A model generated the notes under the pieces. The model was not told the origin of the DNA and did not search any database. It saw only the letters and a program-made list of their open reading frames with translations. This document shows positions 26,801 through 31,116 of a DNA stretch of 64,000 bases, piece by piece. Position 1 is the first letter of the stretch, and each line of letters begins with the position of its first letter. Position numbers and translations under genes: made by a program. This DNA is from Azophilus sp965247035. GTDB lineage: Bacteria > Pseudomonadota > Gammaproteobacteria > Pseudomonadales > Azotimanducaceae. The stretch is from positions 124,001 to 188,000 of the forward strand of contig CBDFGJ010000001.1 of NCBI GenBank assembly GCA_965247035.1, given 5' to 3'.

Positions 26801-27991
26801 CGCAGCATCGCCGACGACCGGTTTGACCTGAAGCGGCTCCTGGGCAATTCCAATTTTGTCCTGCCGCTGAGCGCAACCGGCGACGGCGAAGAAGTGGACG
26901 ACACCCAGCTGACCCTTTGGGGTGCGGGCGACTACCGCAACCTGAAAGGCGCCGATGGCGTGCGTTGGGACGGCGACCTGTTGAACCTGCAACTGGGTCT
27001 GGATGCGCACCTGAGCGAGCGCACCATCCTGGGTGTGTCCGTCTCCAGGAGCCAGGCGGAACTGGACTACACCGACCCCAGCATGGCGACCAGCGGCGAC
27101 TATGACCTGGATATGACCAGTGTTTATCCTTATCTGGGCTGGACAACAGGGGGCCTGGACCTCTGGGCGACCCTCGGCTACGGCCAGGGCGAACTGGAGA
27201 TCAGTGAAGACGGCGCGCAAGCGGATATCCCCTCAAGCGACCTGAGCATGCTGACCCTGGGGCTGGGCGCCAACGGTGTGTTGATTGAAACCGGCGCCAC
27301 CACCCTGCTGTTCAAAACTGAGATCTTGAGCACCGAACTGGAAGTGGATGCAAGTGAAGGGATAACGGCACTCACCCAGAAAGCCCACCGAATGCGCATG
27401 ACCTTGGAAGCGATTCGCGGTTTCAGCCTGAGCAGTGGCGCACGATTGGAAACCAGCCTGGAGGCGGGTTTGCGGTATGACGGCGGCGACGGCACGACCG
27501 GCACCGGCGCGGAGATTGGCGGCGGCCTGCGCTATGCGGGTGGCGAGCGCCTGATGATGGAAGGCAAGGCGCGGGCGCTGGTGGGCGGCAAGGGCGATGC
27601 CGAGGAATGGGGGCTCAGCGGGCTGATCAAATTCAGCCCCGCAGCGAACGGGCGCGGCCTGTCCTTCAGCCTGGCGCCGGGTTATGGGGCGACCGCCAGC
27701 GGCGTGGAGCGACTCTGGCGACAAGGGCTGGATGAGGGCCTGGGGGGGCAGGGCGGCAACAACTACAGCCCGAACCTGGACATCCGTTTGGATTACGGCA
27801 TGGATGTTCCCGGGAGGCCCGGCCTCATGACGCCCTACACTGAATTCAGCCTTGGCGACAGGAACACCTATCGCTTGGGCCTGCAGTGGCGGCACAGCAA
27901 GTGGCTTGATCTGAAACTTGTCGGCGAGCGCGAAGAAGGCGGGACCACCGCTGAGCACGGCATCTATCTGGAGGGCGAGATAGTCTTTTGA
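5870..27991 (+). CDS. Giant autotransporter adhesin AT2 (about 7,373 aa)
   Basis: The start at 5870 gives a 38-residue signal peptide (basic HTRRLISR, hydrophobic AFIACVLLVGL, cleavage near AQAQAQ) matching that of AT3. An upstream in-frame ATG at 5849 would only add seven residues. The passenger is a mosaic: a cadherin-like head; many QVGETLTAG...YQWQ Ig-like units; cadherin-like units (YAEN...NDYEITITATD); LTLTFTVNQ..A Ig-like units; diverged DUF5011 units; PF12733-type beta-sandwich units (ATLSTLTISQG...YTVTVTR, e.g. 13910-14210, 22396-22700); PKD domains (e.g. 15740-16050, 21480-21770, 25075-25360); and FN3-like domains (17340-17930, 20370-20640, 23940-24215). Two Cys-pair modules lie at about 20641-21475 and 24224-25050. 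The C-terminus has five DUF5011-like repeats, a helix, and a barrel from about 26907 ending GEIVF. It is probably a type Va secreted surface adhesin. No RTX nonapeptides or type I secretion signal are seen. Confidence 0.9.
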   Translation: MPSPCIRTPTLSHTRRLISRAFIACVLLVGLSAQAQAQNDPPIIVDVFFFGAFTDHSENDEGLAFDFEVDVQDDKFIFADGLILSGADGGKFNGMVTAPGLFASHSVNVFFNDAPDFEAPTDVGGTAGDNIYRLTLSVRDSGGAESDPFNLTVTVTNVNEEGTISAITGTPQVGETLTAGTVETDPDAVTETNLNGAVSVTPTYQWESAPDGTTAADRAWADISGATSETYAPVVDDVTRIIRVVASYTGVPGYAAHTATSAPTDAVQPQLAFSAGPDLTSSNSGDYAMEGDTLTLTFTVNLDLASDPSVTIAGQSLTATAPDSDNVYTAAYTVNAAQVMDMDGALAMYATAEMAADGNPDNTLAPTTAESAIRIDLTAPVITRTGDAAITLTVGTDYTDEGATATDTVDDNVSVTTGGDAVNTNTIGTYTVRYDATDAAGNAATQVTRTVTVQAALGFDVEPTLATNNAGDYAIDGNTLTLTFTVNQALASTPEVTVTIAGRPAEVTPGAGNAYTATYTVVAADVADDTLVGYGIAVLTAADNPDNTLGPTADTSAIRIDVLAPIITLNGDAAITLTVGDAYNEQASVSDTVDGSVMLVVGGGPVDTSAASVYNLTYNAQDAAGNAATQVTRTVTVAAAPNTAPTIDPGNEAPEYAENTDAATPVAAYAATDAESNAVTWSHGGTDADLFEIDAASGALRFKTSPDYEALADDDANNDYQITITATDDGAPPMTDTLDVTVTVTDVDEDGAIGAITGNAQVGGELTAGTVTDPDSVTRDNLPGTVDVADITYQWRRSPSDSNDYTDIGGATGSTYALMPIDSGKTIQVIAGYTDTHAAQTVTSGPTATIAEADAPATPSIALAVDTGTGDDGITSNGLVDVAGLVEGATWKHTIKGETGDALLASSVTSFTLPEGVYAAGEVRVVQTVLGTDSPPAFNLGEITVDTTVPTANFGTIAAGVIGTAQDHEITFSEEVTGVDSTDFTATGATTVDNVAGAGGTYTITFTPGSETFTLTLAAGSVTDIAGNAAPTATATGTATVALAFSAGPDLTSSNSGDYAMEGDTLTLTFTVNLDLASDPSVTIAGQSLTATAPDSDNVYTAAYTVNAAQVMDMDGALAMYATAEMAADGNPGNTLAPTTEESAIRIDVTAPVITRTGDAAITLTVGTDYTDEGATATDTVDDNVSVTTGGDAVNTNTIGTYTVRYDATDAAGNAATQVTRTVTVEAAALSMDVTLETLAISQGALSPAFESGIYAYAVSVTNDVASVTVTPTVNDADNATVTVDGGPVDSGAESTAIDLSPGMATDILIEVTAEDGTATQIYRVIVTRADNTAPAIDPGNEAIMHAENTPVTTPVATYAATDADGADADITWSLTGDADESLFSIGATTGVLTFNAPPDYEMPTDDGGNRVYDITITATDDGAPPMTDTLDVTVTVGNVDEDGAIGAITGNAQVGGELTAGTVTDPDAVTAGNSAGTVDVADITYQWRRSPSDSNDYTDIGGATGSTYALTPIDSGKTIQVIAGYTDTHAAQTVTSGPTATIAEADAPATPSIALAVDTGTGDDGITSNGLVNVAGLVEGATWKHTIKSETSDALLASSVTSFTLPEGVYPAGEVRVVQTVLGTDSDPATFDRRITVDATAPTIALNGDPAITLTVGDGYTDQGAAATDNLDASVTTAAAQGVDAVDTDTAGEYTITYTARDAAGNAATQVTRTVTVQAALGFDVEPTLASSNSGDYAIDGDRLTLTFTVNQELASDPSVTIAGRAAAVTRTGNAYTAIYDVVAADVSASDGALASYDIGAMAAVGNSANTLDPEAVAESAIRIDVTAPSITLTGETAITLTVGDAYDDLGATATDAVDGNVSATTGGDAVNTNTIGTYTVRYDATDAAGNAATQVTRTVTVQAALGFDVEPTLATNNAGDYAIDGNTLTLTFTVNQALASTPEVTVTIAGRPAEVTPGAGNAYTATYTVVAADVADDTLVGYGIAVLTAADNPDNTLGPTADTSAIRIDVLAPIITLNGDAAITLTVGDAYNEQASVSDTVDGSVMLVVGGGPVDTSAASVYNLTYNAQDAAGNAATQVTRTVTVAAAPNTAPTIDPGNEAPEYAENTDAATPVAAYAATDAESNAVTWSHGGTDADLFEIDAASGALRFKTSPDYEALADDDANNDYQITITATDDGAPPMTDTLDVTVTVTDVDEDGAIGAITGNAQVGGELTAGTVTDPDSVTRDNLPGTVDVADITYQWRRSPSDSNDYTDIGGATGSTYALMPIDSGKTIQVIAGYTDTHAAQTVTSGPTATIAEADAPATPSIALAVDTGTGDDGITSNGLVDVAGLVEGATWKHTIKGETGDALLASSVTSFTLPEGVYAAGEVRVVQTVLGTDSPPAFNLGEITVDTTVPTANFGTIAAGVIGTAQDHEITFSEEVTGVDSTDFTATGATTVDNVAGAGGTYTITFTPGSETFTLTLAAGSVTDIAGNAAPTATATGTATVALAFSAGPDLTSSNSGDYAMEGDTLTLTFTVNLDLASDPSVTIAGQSLTATAPDSDNVYTAAYTVNAAQVMDMDGALAMYATAEMAADGNPGNTLAPTTAESAIRIDVTAPSITLTGGDAPILLTVGGTYTEQGATAMDNVDASVPTPIPSGAVDTTTPSDYTITYTATDRAGNVATRTRTVTVSEPAPSTDATLSTLTISQGTLNPTFASGTDAYTVSVGNGVASVTVTPTTTDDNATVTVNTAAVTSGQASEAIALTVGANNIITIEVTAEDSSAQTYIVTVTRAANTAPAITRTAGDETVSYDENGAGPVADYAATDADGADTDITWSLSGTDAGSFAIDADGALTFKTPPDFEAPADVAGSDSAVVASDNKYQITITATDNGTPPMTDTLDVTVTVTNVDEPGAISDITGDAQVGATLTAGAAITDEDGSIVFDGYQWQSAPAAAAAGSADWADISGETSETYTVAVDIDRIIRVVVTYTDGEGSGKQATSNPTEAVIAAPRGLTAVTLTDNNNNDVPLTMAFGPDVDVYTAIALRDATEVTIALSLIEGFVAAQDNLDGIYQFTGNPPSIRIDLVVSQTDGSASERYVFVILRTPPPPTIALDMDTGTNASDGITSNGLVNVMLAIGFDSSSDAWHYSTDGGDPGTVGTNPGTGTAASFTLNTDGDHQLRVRQTRQTSDGDAVSAVASLAVTLDTTAPTVDFRVDDVEPGVVDVLQNHNIAFSEAVTDLATDGISGSTGAAVALVSGSGSDYIISITPSGTSYTLILTANAVTDLAGNPNAEARVSVDGKVNRLPVANAGPNQLDAVTDMQVTLDGSGSTDDDSGNDLTYSWVHTSTNGNPPAIPVEITEDGAAEDDTDTPGAAFTPTAEGTYTFTLTVTDKFAARPASDTDEVEITVQDAPALDFAEGPALTTSNAGDYAIEGDTLELTFTVNQALASTSEVTVTIARQSATVESTGNVYTATYTVAETDAGVTDGELVGYDIGELVAADDNVAALDPPSTETAIQFAFRPPTAAFAPDPLEDLVAGEAASVTLTITDGTVGGVSETPLAGDFSATNATLGVISGASGVYQVAFTPTAAGTVVTITFNGNGTATDAAGNVIVEVSVSGTAAAATVEDTTAPVIIFNRFEHSGGLVVEVAGEDITYLNAGDTLTVFVQSDEELTAASLVGGVSFKLGDTTEAAQNLSTTTTANQYSAVYTVKATDNADAVALVIDGAADAEGNSVVNLEIPVDNVQIDTTAPTIALVGGPVTLDHSSNIEDYTDASVSGVDADAGELLATVITNSGDTVLTEVDTTAAGDYTYTYTATDRAGNDSDPVTRTVTVEAASPTLTAERQTDNSIRLAWSNIPTDYRYQFTLKESGVTSARIFELAPNANNFVIIHTTMAFFERLNAAEEIGINSRTSAATPVLGPITFTAVPPLNPTGTVEPTITATRLADNSISLEWSNLPTDNSYEVFIIKDDVSAYLQIIPRTSPYVWAPTDSGFEQVTNADRIAISGRADTGIFPIGGETVRISAPVPAPIQALAFAEDGGPALTSNGATVDGVTYAIDGNELILTFTVNQELADDPAVTVTIAGRDATVVKGAGNDYTATYTVVADDVTDNTLVGYNIAEMVAADNPANTLAAIDGSTEIRIDVTAPTVTDFGDIGGIANAERMTDLTFSEPVTGLAADDFDDGGEFRVSAVTPSSGFNTVYTITFTTGDATYDLILNANAVTDRAGNASARMTEAGTANYPPTADAGDDADADADMPVTLDGTGSDDGDGHTLTYAWEHTSTDGGAPDPAITLTEDGTAADDPATPTAVFTPTAAGAYTFTLTVADDFDPPASDSDTVVITVTEPADTTPPTVTLGTIDEGVIGTPQQYTITFSEPVSGLDVDDFGGSEDVTVNSVTPASGPSTTYTISITPIAIAFDLLLAADSVMDTATAPNTGPENAASASGTATVVLAFAAGGSPALATNNTDAQRAKEGDILTLAFTVNQALASAPVVTIAGRSITATKGSGNDYTATYTVATSEVTDGALVSYSTGTLTAAGPAGNTAEVNGESAIRIDLTAPTITLTGGDAPILLTVGGTYTEQGATATDNVDASVPTPTPSGAVDTNTPSDYTITYTATDRAGNVATRTRTVTVEARANTAPRITAGNAAPNYAENAGEAVETYAATATGSRTIAGYALGGPDATAFSITNAGVLTFKTPPNFESPTDAGTDNDYEITITATDDASETSDAVAVTVRVANAEDAGSVNAISGTAQVGETLTAGDTVTDEDGAIAITGHQWQRGNAVGEGNTDIDSADQPTYDVVVADLGATLRVVVSYTDGFGGNTDTATSESTEVVMPAPAPGDFELTAGEITATSITITWEAVEGANRYTLFRDNTSLANFGGPASSYTHTDNDLTPETPYTYRVDASHRETRRPFLLTPIGSANLVVSTQSIPSPPITGLVVDVLTTPGMTTLSWDAYEYLDGDGAMQTYNGAYVIESASNANEDPGTDPSLFVFADDETTAAGAATYTWDANITTKVYRVRIDDPTDDTGATKIYSTLLPGAQLFKATNRDSTEPANEVLTYDVDATGGTIDFQYIPPGGAANVPASHVAAPGVLTSLASTATANSGTVRVRSTDRLYRQHPTDQKRTTPYLCRLDGDINDGTIVREVIYTPPASAAGGTEDTFTVRVQKLFIQLRPETRKITPQGQAIDVNCYADGAPETKTITLQLLQAAPTAEAGDPQTVVAGMEVTLDGSRSSDTDGTIASYAWTHTMTDDAATTPETAITLTGGDTVAPTFTAPDAATTLVFSLTVTDDDGASSAADTVVITVTGADVTLPATPTIALATDTGADSDGVTNNGLVNVTGLVTGATWKHIINGTPSADFDSAATTTFTLLENVYASEDVQVVQTVNGVDSAAATFAMQITVDTTAPTVATFDIIDVQGTVGTSQTHPITFSEAVTGLEAADFTVSSLIAPPDGDIEVDSVTDSGDQTTYTITFTPAVPTVAFSLTLPINSVADIAGNPGPAEVATITGAAAAAASTDATLSTLTISDGALSPAFVSTTGAYTASVGNEVASVTVTPTTTDDSATVTVGGNTVVSGEVSEAIPLAPGAATDITIIVTAEDTTSTQTYTVVVTRAANTAPVIDTADAAVNYAENTPIATAVATYTATDAESDTITWSVGGGTDAALFAIDADGVLTFKASPNFEVPTDDDGGNDYEITITATDDGAPSAPSDALAVTVRVTNVDEAGAISDISGTAQVGEELTAGTVTDADSPADVDVGTITYQWQGSPSDSSDYTNIIGADQGAYTPDVDDVGRTIQVIATYTDGHGSGKEATSNPTEAVQAATPTIPTVVPPATPIVFAENDTATVHPFSATATGSRTIASFALGGAGADENLFDLTSGGVLTFSTPPDFEAPTDANTDNDYEITITATDDASETSDAVAVTVRVANAEDAGSVSAITGTAQVGETLTAGTVVTDQDSADTIAITGHQWQRGDAAGDNNTDIDGATGNTYEVVVADEGNTLRVVVSYTDGFGGNTDEATSASSAVVTPAPGDFVITAGEITATSIALTWEPVEGANRYSVHRDGMTVVENVTTTSYTVIGLAPETSYTFRVTARSVTGRPPNLQITDRGTSTLTVSTQSIPTPSITGLVVDVETAPGMTTLTWDAYMVGDGAGGMTAYTGTYTIESALTRQEPPGPGEEFDPTLFTFAGGETVANGATTHTWDANPVVKVYRISIDDPANPGTTLYSNLVEGAQLIRVTDNDGSIVPANPKFTYDVTATGATTLDFQYIPPGSDDKNTPASHVAAPGVLTSLASTTTADGGRLRVRSTDLPYRPSGRGFHCSSVGPRAGDIRGGSILREVTYTPPASVNEGDLTDTFDVSVQKVFIQFRAEARQGDALGQIVNCYADGAPETQPITLRLQGDEPTNQVPVAEAGDNQDVETGASVTLNGSGSDDTDGTIESYAWAHTQTDGATPAPAVNLADDDTASPTFTAPATAGVLTFELTVTDDGGATATDTVTITVSESMDTTAPVITLLGDSRFKVDQGATYTDPGATASDDRDGDISAGIVVGGDTVDTDMVGEYIVTYNVSDSVGNAARTVARIVRVVEPDTVAPVITLLGDSPLEVDQGATYTDPGATASDDRDGDISAGIVVGGDTVETDTAGEYTVTYDVSDAAGNAAEQVTRIVRVVLPPDTAVPVITLLGDSPLEVDQHTTYTDPGATASDDRDGDISARIVVGGDTVEIGTVGEYTVTYNVSDAAGNAAETVTRIVRVILPPDTVPPVIELLGDSPLEVDQHTTYTDPGATASDDRDGDISARIVVGGDTVEIGTVGEYTVTYNVSDAAGNAAEQVTRIVRVVLPPDTVPPVIELLGDSPLEVDQGATYTDPGATASDDRDGDISAGIVVGGDTVDADTAGEYTVTYDVSDAAGNAAETVTRIVRVVVVRDLDALNRAILPEVARDIADQNVSAIARRLEQARLPSRAAGSASLGGASSLAEIANSQGRSIADDRFDLKRLLGNSNFVLPLSATGDGEEVDDTQLTLWGAGDYRNLKGADGVRWDGDLLNLQLGLDAHLSERTILGVSVSRSQAELDYTDPSMATSGDYDLDMTSVYPYLGWTTGGLDLWATLGYGQGELEISEDGAQADIPSSDLSMLTLGLGANGVLIETGATTLLFKTEILSTELEVDASEGITALTQKAHRMRMTLEAIRGFSLSSGARLETSLEAGLRYDGGDGTTGTGAEIGGGLRYAGGERLMMEGKARALVGGKGDAEEWGLSGLIKFSPAANGRGLSFSLAPGYGATASGVERLWRQGLDEGLGGQGGNNYSPNLDIRLDYGMDVPGRPGLMTPYTEFSLGDRNTYRLGLQWRHSKWLDLKLVGEREEGGTTAEHGIYLEGEIVF
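7124..9325 (+). repeat. 2.2-kb internal duplication of AT2, copy A
   Basis: This stretch recurs at 11474-13675, offset by exactly 4,350 bp, with almost no differences (for example GAAGAAAGC against GCAGAAAGC near 9290/13640). It encodes a diverged DUF5011 unit, LTLTFTVNQ Ig-like units, a cadherin-like unit, a YQWRRSPSDS Ig-like unit and an AVDTGTGDDG unit. The sequence between the copies contains a third, partial copy (about 10195-10750 matching 8115-8690). Confidence 0.85.
11474..13675 (+). repeat. 2.2-kb internal duplication of AT2, copy B
   Basis: Near-identical to 7124-9325 (see copy A). Identity ends where the two continue differently after ATTCGAATTGATGTAACCGC: copy A goes into a further PVITRTGD unit and copy B into a SITLTGGD unit. 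The breakpoints therefore sit at domain borders, in phase with the reading frame. Confidence 0.85.
25370..26626 (+). repeat. DUF5011-like array of AT2, 5 units
   Basis: Units start at 25370, 25619, 25871, 26123 and 26375. The first unit (DSRFKVDQ, 83 aa) and last unit (VDADTAGEYTV) match the corresponding positions in AT1 and AT3. Units 3 and 4 carry the variant DQHTTYTDPG and are nearly identical to each other. Confidence 0.92.
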
Positions 27992-27997
27992 CTTGTC

Positions 27998-28096
27998 ATT
28001 GCCCGGCTTGTTCCGGGCAATCCAGAGGAACGAGCGGTATCGCCTTCATCATCAGCACCAGTAATCACAGGACTGTGCTCTTCGTTCCTCTGGATT
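27998..28096. repeat. Palindromic intergenic element after AT2
   Basis: ATTGCCCGG (27998-28006) pairs with CCGGGCAAT (28013-28021). It is followed by a 15-bp perfect inverted repeat, AATCCAGAGGAACGA (28019-28033) and TCGTTCCTCTGGATT (28082-28096). The ...GGCAATCCAGA... core resembles the elements after AT1, AT3 and the second barrel remnant. No T-run is present. It is probably a REP-like or MITE-like intergenic repeat. Confidence 0.6.
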
Positions 28097-28218
28097 CCCG
28101 CCTTCTTTGATCCTGACGGGGGTGCGCCTGTCAGCAGACCCGAATGCTAAAAAAGAGTACACTATGCAGAAGAGCCAGTTGCTTGATTGAGTATTGGATG
28201 GCGAATGAGGAGGCCATC

Positions 28219-29352
28219 ATGACGCTGATTGAAGGTTTGAATCCGTTCAAGCCAGGTGATGGGCAACGCCCGCCTTATCTGGCAGGTCGGGAAAGTGAGC
28301 AGGGTCGGCTCAAACAGATATTGGCAGAAATGTCTGCCGGAGAGTCGCCTGCTGCCAACATGGTTATGTCTGGCCCCAGGGGCATGGGAAAAACAGTACT
28401 ATTAAATTGGCTAAAAAATGAAGTCACAGAAGGTGGTACAAAACATAATCCCATACGCACAAACTGGGCGACCCCCGATCAATTAGCATCTCCAGCAGAT
28501 ATGTGGGATTGCTTGCTATCCATAGACTGGAAAAAACACTTAAAACCTAGTCGCTGGATGGCGAAATTATCAATAATTTCTGCTACTTGGGAGTCAAAAG
28601 CAGCGGCAAGCCCGGCGCTAGTGAATACTTTGGTCAAGGAATGTAAAAAGAGTCCTTTGGTATTTCTGATGGATGAAGCACATACCATGGAACCGGGTCT
28701 GTGTCGCGGTTTGCTAAACCTGAGCCAGACTGTACGAAACGAAGCACCCTTTTTCCTGGTTCTCGCCGGCACCCCTAGCCTGCAACATCTCCTGGCCACG
28801 GTGAACGCGACCTTTGCTGAGCGTTCCAATGTGATTGGCATTGGACGGCTAGATGCACAGGCCACTGCGGATGCCATCGTAAAGCCGTTAAATGAACATG
28901 GCATAAAAATAGACGACAACACCCTTGCACAGGTCGTTGAAGACAGCCAGCACTACCCTTATTTTATTCAACTTTGGGGCTCGGCCCTTTGGGATTTGGC
29001 AAAGGAAAAAGAACTGCAAAAATTAACTTCCGAGGAAGCCACCGCGGCAAAGACACAAGTTGAAAATCGCCGTATATACTTTTATGGGGGACGCAGAAAA
29101 ACATTAGACGATCTTGGACTGCTGCCGGCGGCCATTGCTATTGCAACAATATTCCAAGACACGGAAATAACCACAAGAGATACGCTCAAGAAGGTCATTG
29201 CAGATAATTTACCTGTCGATTCATTTACTGCACAGTCAGCTAATGAGCATCTACGAACGCTTGTTCGCCATGAGTTTATTTGGAATCCGCCGGACACAGA
29301 TTTATACGAACCAGGCATTCCGAGTTTGATGGCTTATGTACGGGAATTATAA
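28219..29352 (+). CDS. AAA ATPase (Orc1/Cdc6- or AAA_16-like), copy 2
   Basis: A 377-residue paralogue of the ATPase at 4271-5446, with the same Walker A (GPRGMGKT), Walker B (LVFLMDEAH), sensor-1-like FFLVLAGTP and C-terminal winged-helix-like region. The start at 28219 is chosen because GAGGAGG (28207-28213) sits 5 bases upstream. The frame is open further up, to an ATG at 28144, and an ATG at 28198 is also possible. Similarity between copies extends through the ~40 bases before the start (GATTGAGTATTGG). It lies after AT2 and before the hsdM and barrel remnants, upstream of AT3, so each complete giant gene has one such ATPase upstream. The cellular role is unknown. Confidence 0.85.
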   Translation: MTLIEGLNPFKPGDGQRPPYLAGRESEQGRLKQILAEMSAGESPAANMVMSGPRGMGKTVLLNWLKNEVTEGGTKHNPIRTNWATPDQLASPADMWDCLLSIDWKKHLKPSRWMAKLSIISATWESKAAASPALVNTLVKECKKSPLVFLMDEAHTMEPGLCRGLLNLSQTVRNEAPFFLVLAGTPSLQHLLATVNATFAERSNVIGIGRLDAQATADAIVKPLNEHGIKIDDNTLAQVVEDSQHYPYFIQLWGSALWDLAKEKELQKLTSEEATAAKTQVENRRIYFYGGRRKTLDDLGLLPAAIAIATIFQDTEITTRDTLKKVIADNLPVDSFTAQSANEHLRTLVRHEFIWNPPDTDLYEPGIPSLMAYVREL

Positions 29353-29383
29353 AGGGAAGTTAACAAATTTCCATATTTGTTGA

Positions 29384-29674
29384 CAGGGAGAGTTTTTTAC
29401 CCCTCGCTCAGTGGTGCGAATTGCTGTCAAATTGGTCAATCCAACTCCAAGGCAGGCTATTTGTGACCCTGCCTGTGGTTCTGGGGGCTTCCTAATTCAT
29501 GCCATGAAACATGTTTGGCGACAAATGGATCAATCCCCGGAATGGCAAGGGCAGTCGGATATCAGGGAGCGAAAAAGGGACATGGCGGCGCTGTCATTCT
29601 TTGGCAATGCCAAGACGTGCCTGCTTGTTATAAAGAAAGCGGAAGCCCAGCAGAATGTGATGGCGTTGGATTAG
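29384..29674 (+). pseudogene. hsdM: Type I restriction-modification methylase (HsdM) fragment
   Basis: The frame reads QGEFFTPRSVVRIAVKLV and then ICDPACGSGGFLIHAM. These are the GEFFTPR motif and the SAM-binding motif I (DPACGSGGF) of N6-adenine methylases of HsdM type. A stop (TGA, 29381-29383) directly precedes it, no start or ribosome binding site is seen, and the catalytic NPPF motif is absent. After about 45 residues the resemblance is lost, and the frame ends at 29674 next to the autotransporter remnant. It is a relic of a once larger gene, broken on both sides. Confidence 0.75.
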
Positions 29675-29680
29675 GGGATC

Positions 29681-30693
29681 TTGGTTGGCGGCGACACGGT
29701 GGAGACCGACACCGCCGGCGAATACACCGTCACCTATGATGTGTCCGACGCCGCCGGCAATGCCGCCGAGCAGGTCACCCGCATCCAGCTGACCCTTTGG
29801 GGAGCGGGCGACCACCGCGACCTGAAAGGCGCCGATGGCGTGCGTTGGGACGGCGACCTGTTCAGCCTGCAACTGGGTCTGGATGCGCACCTGAATGAGA
29901 ACGCCATCCTTGGCGTATCCGTCTCCGGGAGCCAGGCGAGGCTGGATTACACCAACCCCAGCCTGGCGACCAGCGGCGACTATGACCTGGATATGACCAG
30001 TGTCCATCCTTACTTGGGCTGGACAATAGGGGGCATGGACTTCTGGGCGACCCTCGGCTACGGCAAGGGCGAACTGGAGATCAGTGAAGACGGCGCGCAA
30101 GCGGATATCCCCTCAAGCGACCTGAGCATGCGGACCCTGGGGCTGGGCGCTAACGGTGCGTTGATGGAAACCGGCGCCACCACCCTGCTGCTCAAAACTG
30201 AGATCTTGAGCACCGAACTGAAAGTGGATGCACAGTGAAGGGATAACGGCAATCACCCAGAAAGCCCACCGAATGCGCATGACCCTGGAGGCGATTCGCG
30301 GTTTCAGCCTGAGCAGTGGCGCACGATTGGAAACCAGCCTGGAGGCCGGTGTGCGGTATGACGGCGGCGGCGGCACGACCGGCGCCGGCGCGGAGATTGG
30401 CGGCGGCCTGCGCTATGCGGGCCTTGGCGGGCGCCTGCGTGGTGGAGGGCAAGGACGGCAACAACTACAGCCCGAACCTGGACATCCGTTTGGATTACGG
30501 CATGGATGTTCCCGGGAGGCCTGGCCTCATGACGCCCTACACTGAATTCAGCCTTGGCGACAGGAACGCCTATCGCCTGGGCCTGCAGTGGCGGCACAGC
30601 AAGTGGTTTGATCTGAAACTTGTCGGCGAGCGCGAAGAAGGCGGGACCACCGCTGAGCACGGCATCCACCTGGAGGGCGAGATAGCGTTCTAA
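29681..30693 (+). pseudogene. Autotransporter C-terminus remnant 2 (fused DUF5011 half-unit and barrel)
   Basis: It begins inside a DUF5011-like unit (VGGDTVETDTAGEYTV) and jumps from TRI directly to QLTLWGAGD of the barrel. The helix and linker are missing, and the joint falls at a CATC shared by both parental sites. The barrel runs to DAQ and is stopped at 30236-30238 because GCAAGTGAAG of the intact genes is GCACAGTGAAG here (one inserted C). Homology continues in another frame (TQKAHRMRMTLEAIRG). A second deletion joins GGCAAG to GACGGCAACAAC, and the original C-terminus (LEGEIAF) follows at 30693. It cannot yield a barrel. A 185-residue piece (29681-30238) is open but has no start signal. 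Confidence 0.85.
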
Positions 30694-30801
30694 GCTCCGC
30701 CATCCTCGCCGCAGGCGGGGGTCCAGAACGGCGAAGCCGTAATCCTTTCGCCATTCCCGCCTTTTCCTTCGTCATTGCCCGGCTGGCAGTAATACTCTGA
30801 T

Positions 30802-30833
30802 AGCGAGGCTCCGCCCGGGGCTTCGCTTTTTTT
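30802..30833 (+). terminator. Rho-independent terminator
   Basis: AGCGAGGC (30802-30809) pairs with GCTTCGCT (30820-30827; one G-T pair), with a GC-rich 10-base loop, followed by seven T (30827-30833). It lies downstream of the barrel remnant and before the AT3 promoter, so it insulates AT3 from upstream transcription. Confidence 0.75.
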
Positions 30834-30905
30834 GTCTGTCATCCCCGCCGCACCCCGTCATTCGCGGTGTCAAAGCGCCTCAATTCCCTCCCCCTGTGAT
30901 ATTTC

Positions 30906-30934
30906 TTGCTAATTCCATTGTGTTTTTGTATAAA
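30906..30934 (+). promoter_or_regulatory. Sigma70-like promoter of AT3
   Basis: TTGCTA (30906-30911), a 17-bp spacer and TATAAA (30929-30934). It is equivalent to the AT2 promoter in spacing and in the T-rich stretch before the -10. The predicted start near 30941 leaves a leader of about 175 bases before the ATG at 31117. Confidence 0.65.
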
Positions 30935-30944
30935 CGCCCCGAAT

Positions 30945-30986
30945 GCAGGTTGCACGCCGCCAGATGTGGGCAGACCAGCAATCAGC
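30945..30986 (+). promoter_or_regulatory. Leader hairpin upstream of AT3
   Basis: GCAGGTTGC (30945-30953) pairs with GCAATCAGC (30978-30986), with one mismatch and one G-T pair. GGGCAGACC in the loop is shared with the AT2 leader. Several stem bases differ from AT2 while pairing is mostly kept. Confidence 0.45.
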
Positions 30987-31116
30987 TTTATTCGCGCATA
31001 GTGGGGACCAAAGCATCATAAACAAAATAATCACCCAATTCGTTTTCGCCTCCGCGTTGCTGGTAGCAATAGCCCCCCCTCATTTTTGCCGCTTCTTACG
31101 GGTAGGGAATAACACC

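Noticed and set aside
29681..30238. A 185-residue open frame as a real small outer-membrane protein
   Set aside because: No start signal or signal peptide. It is a truncated barrel made by a deletion and a frameshifting insertion.
30943..31116. Upstream in-frame start for AT3 at 30943
   Set aside because: It lies only about 9 bases after the -10 box, has no ribosome binding site, and would put 58 extra residues before a signal peptide that aligns with AT2 at 31117.
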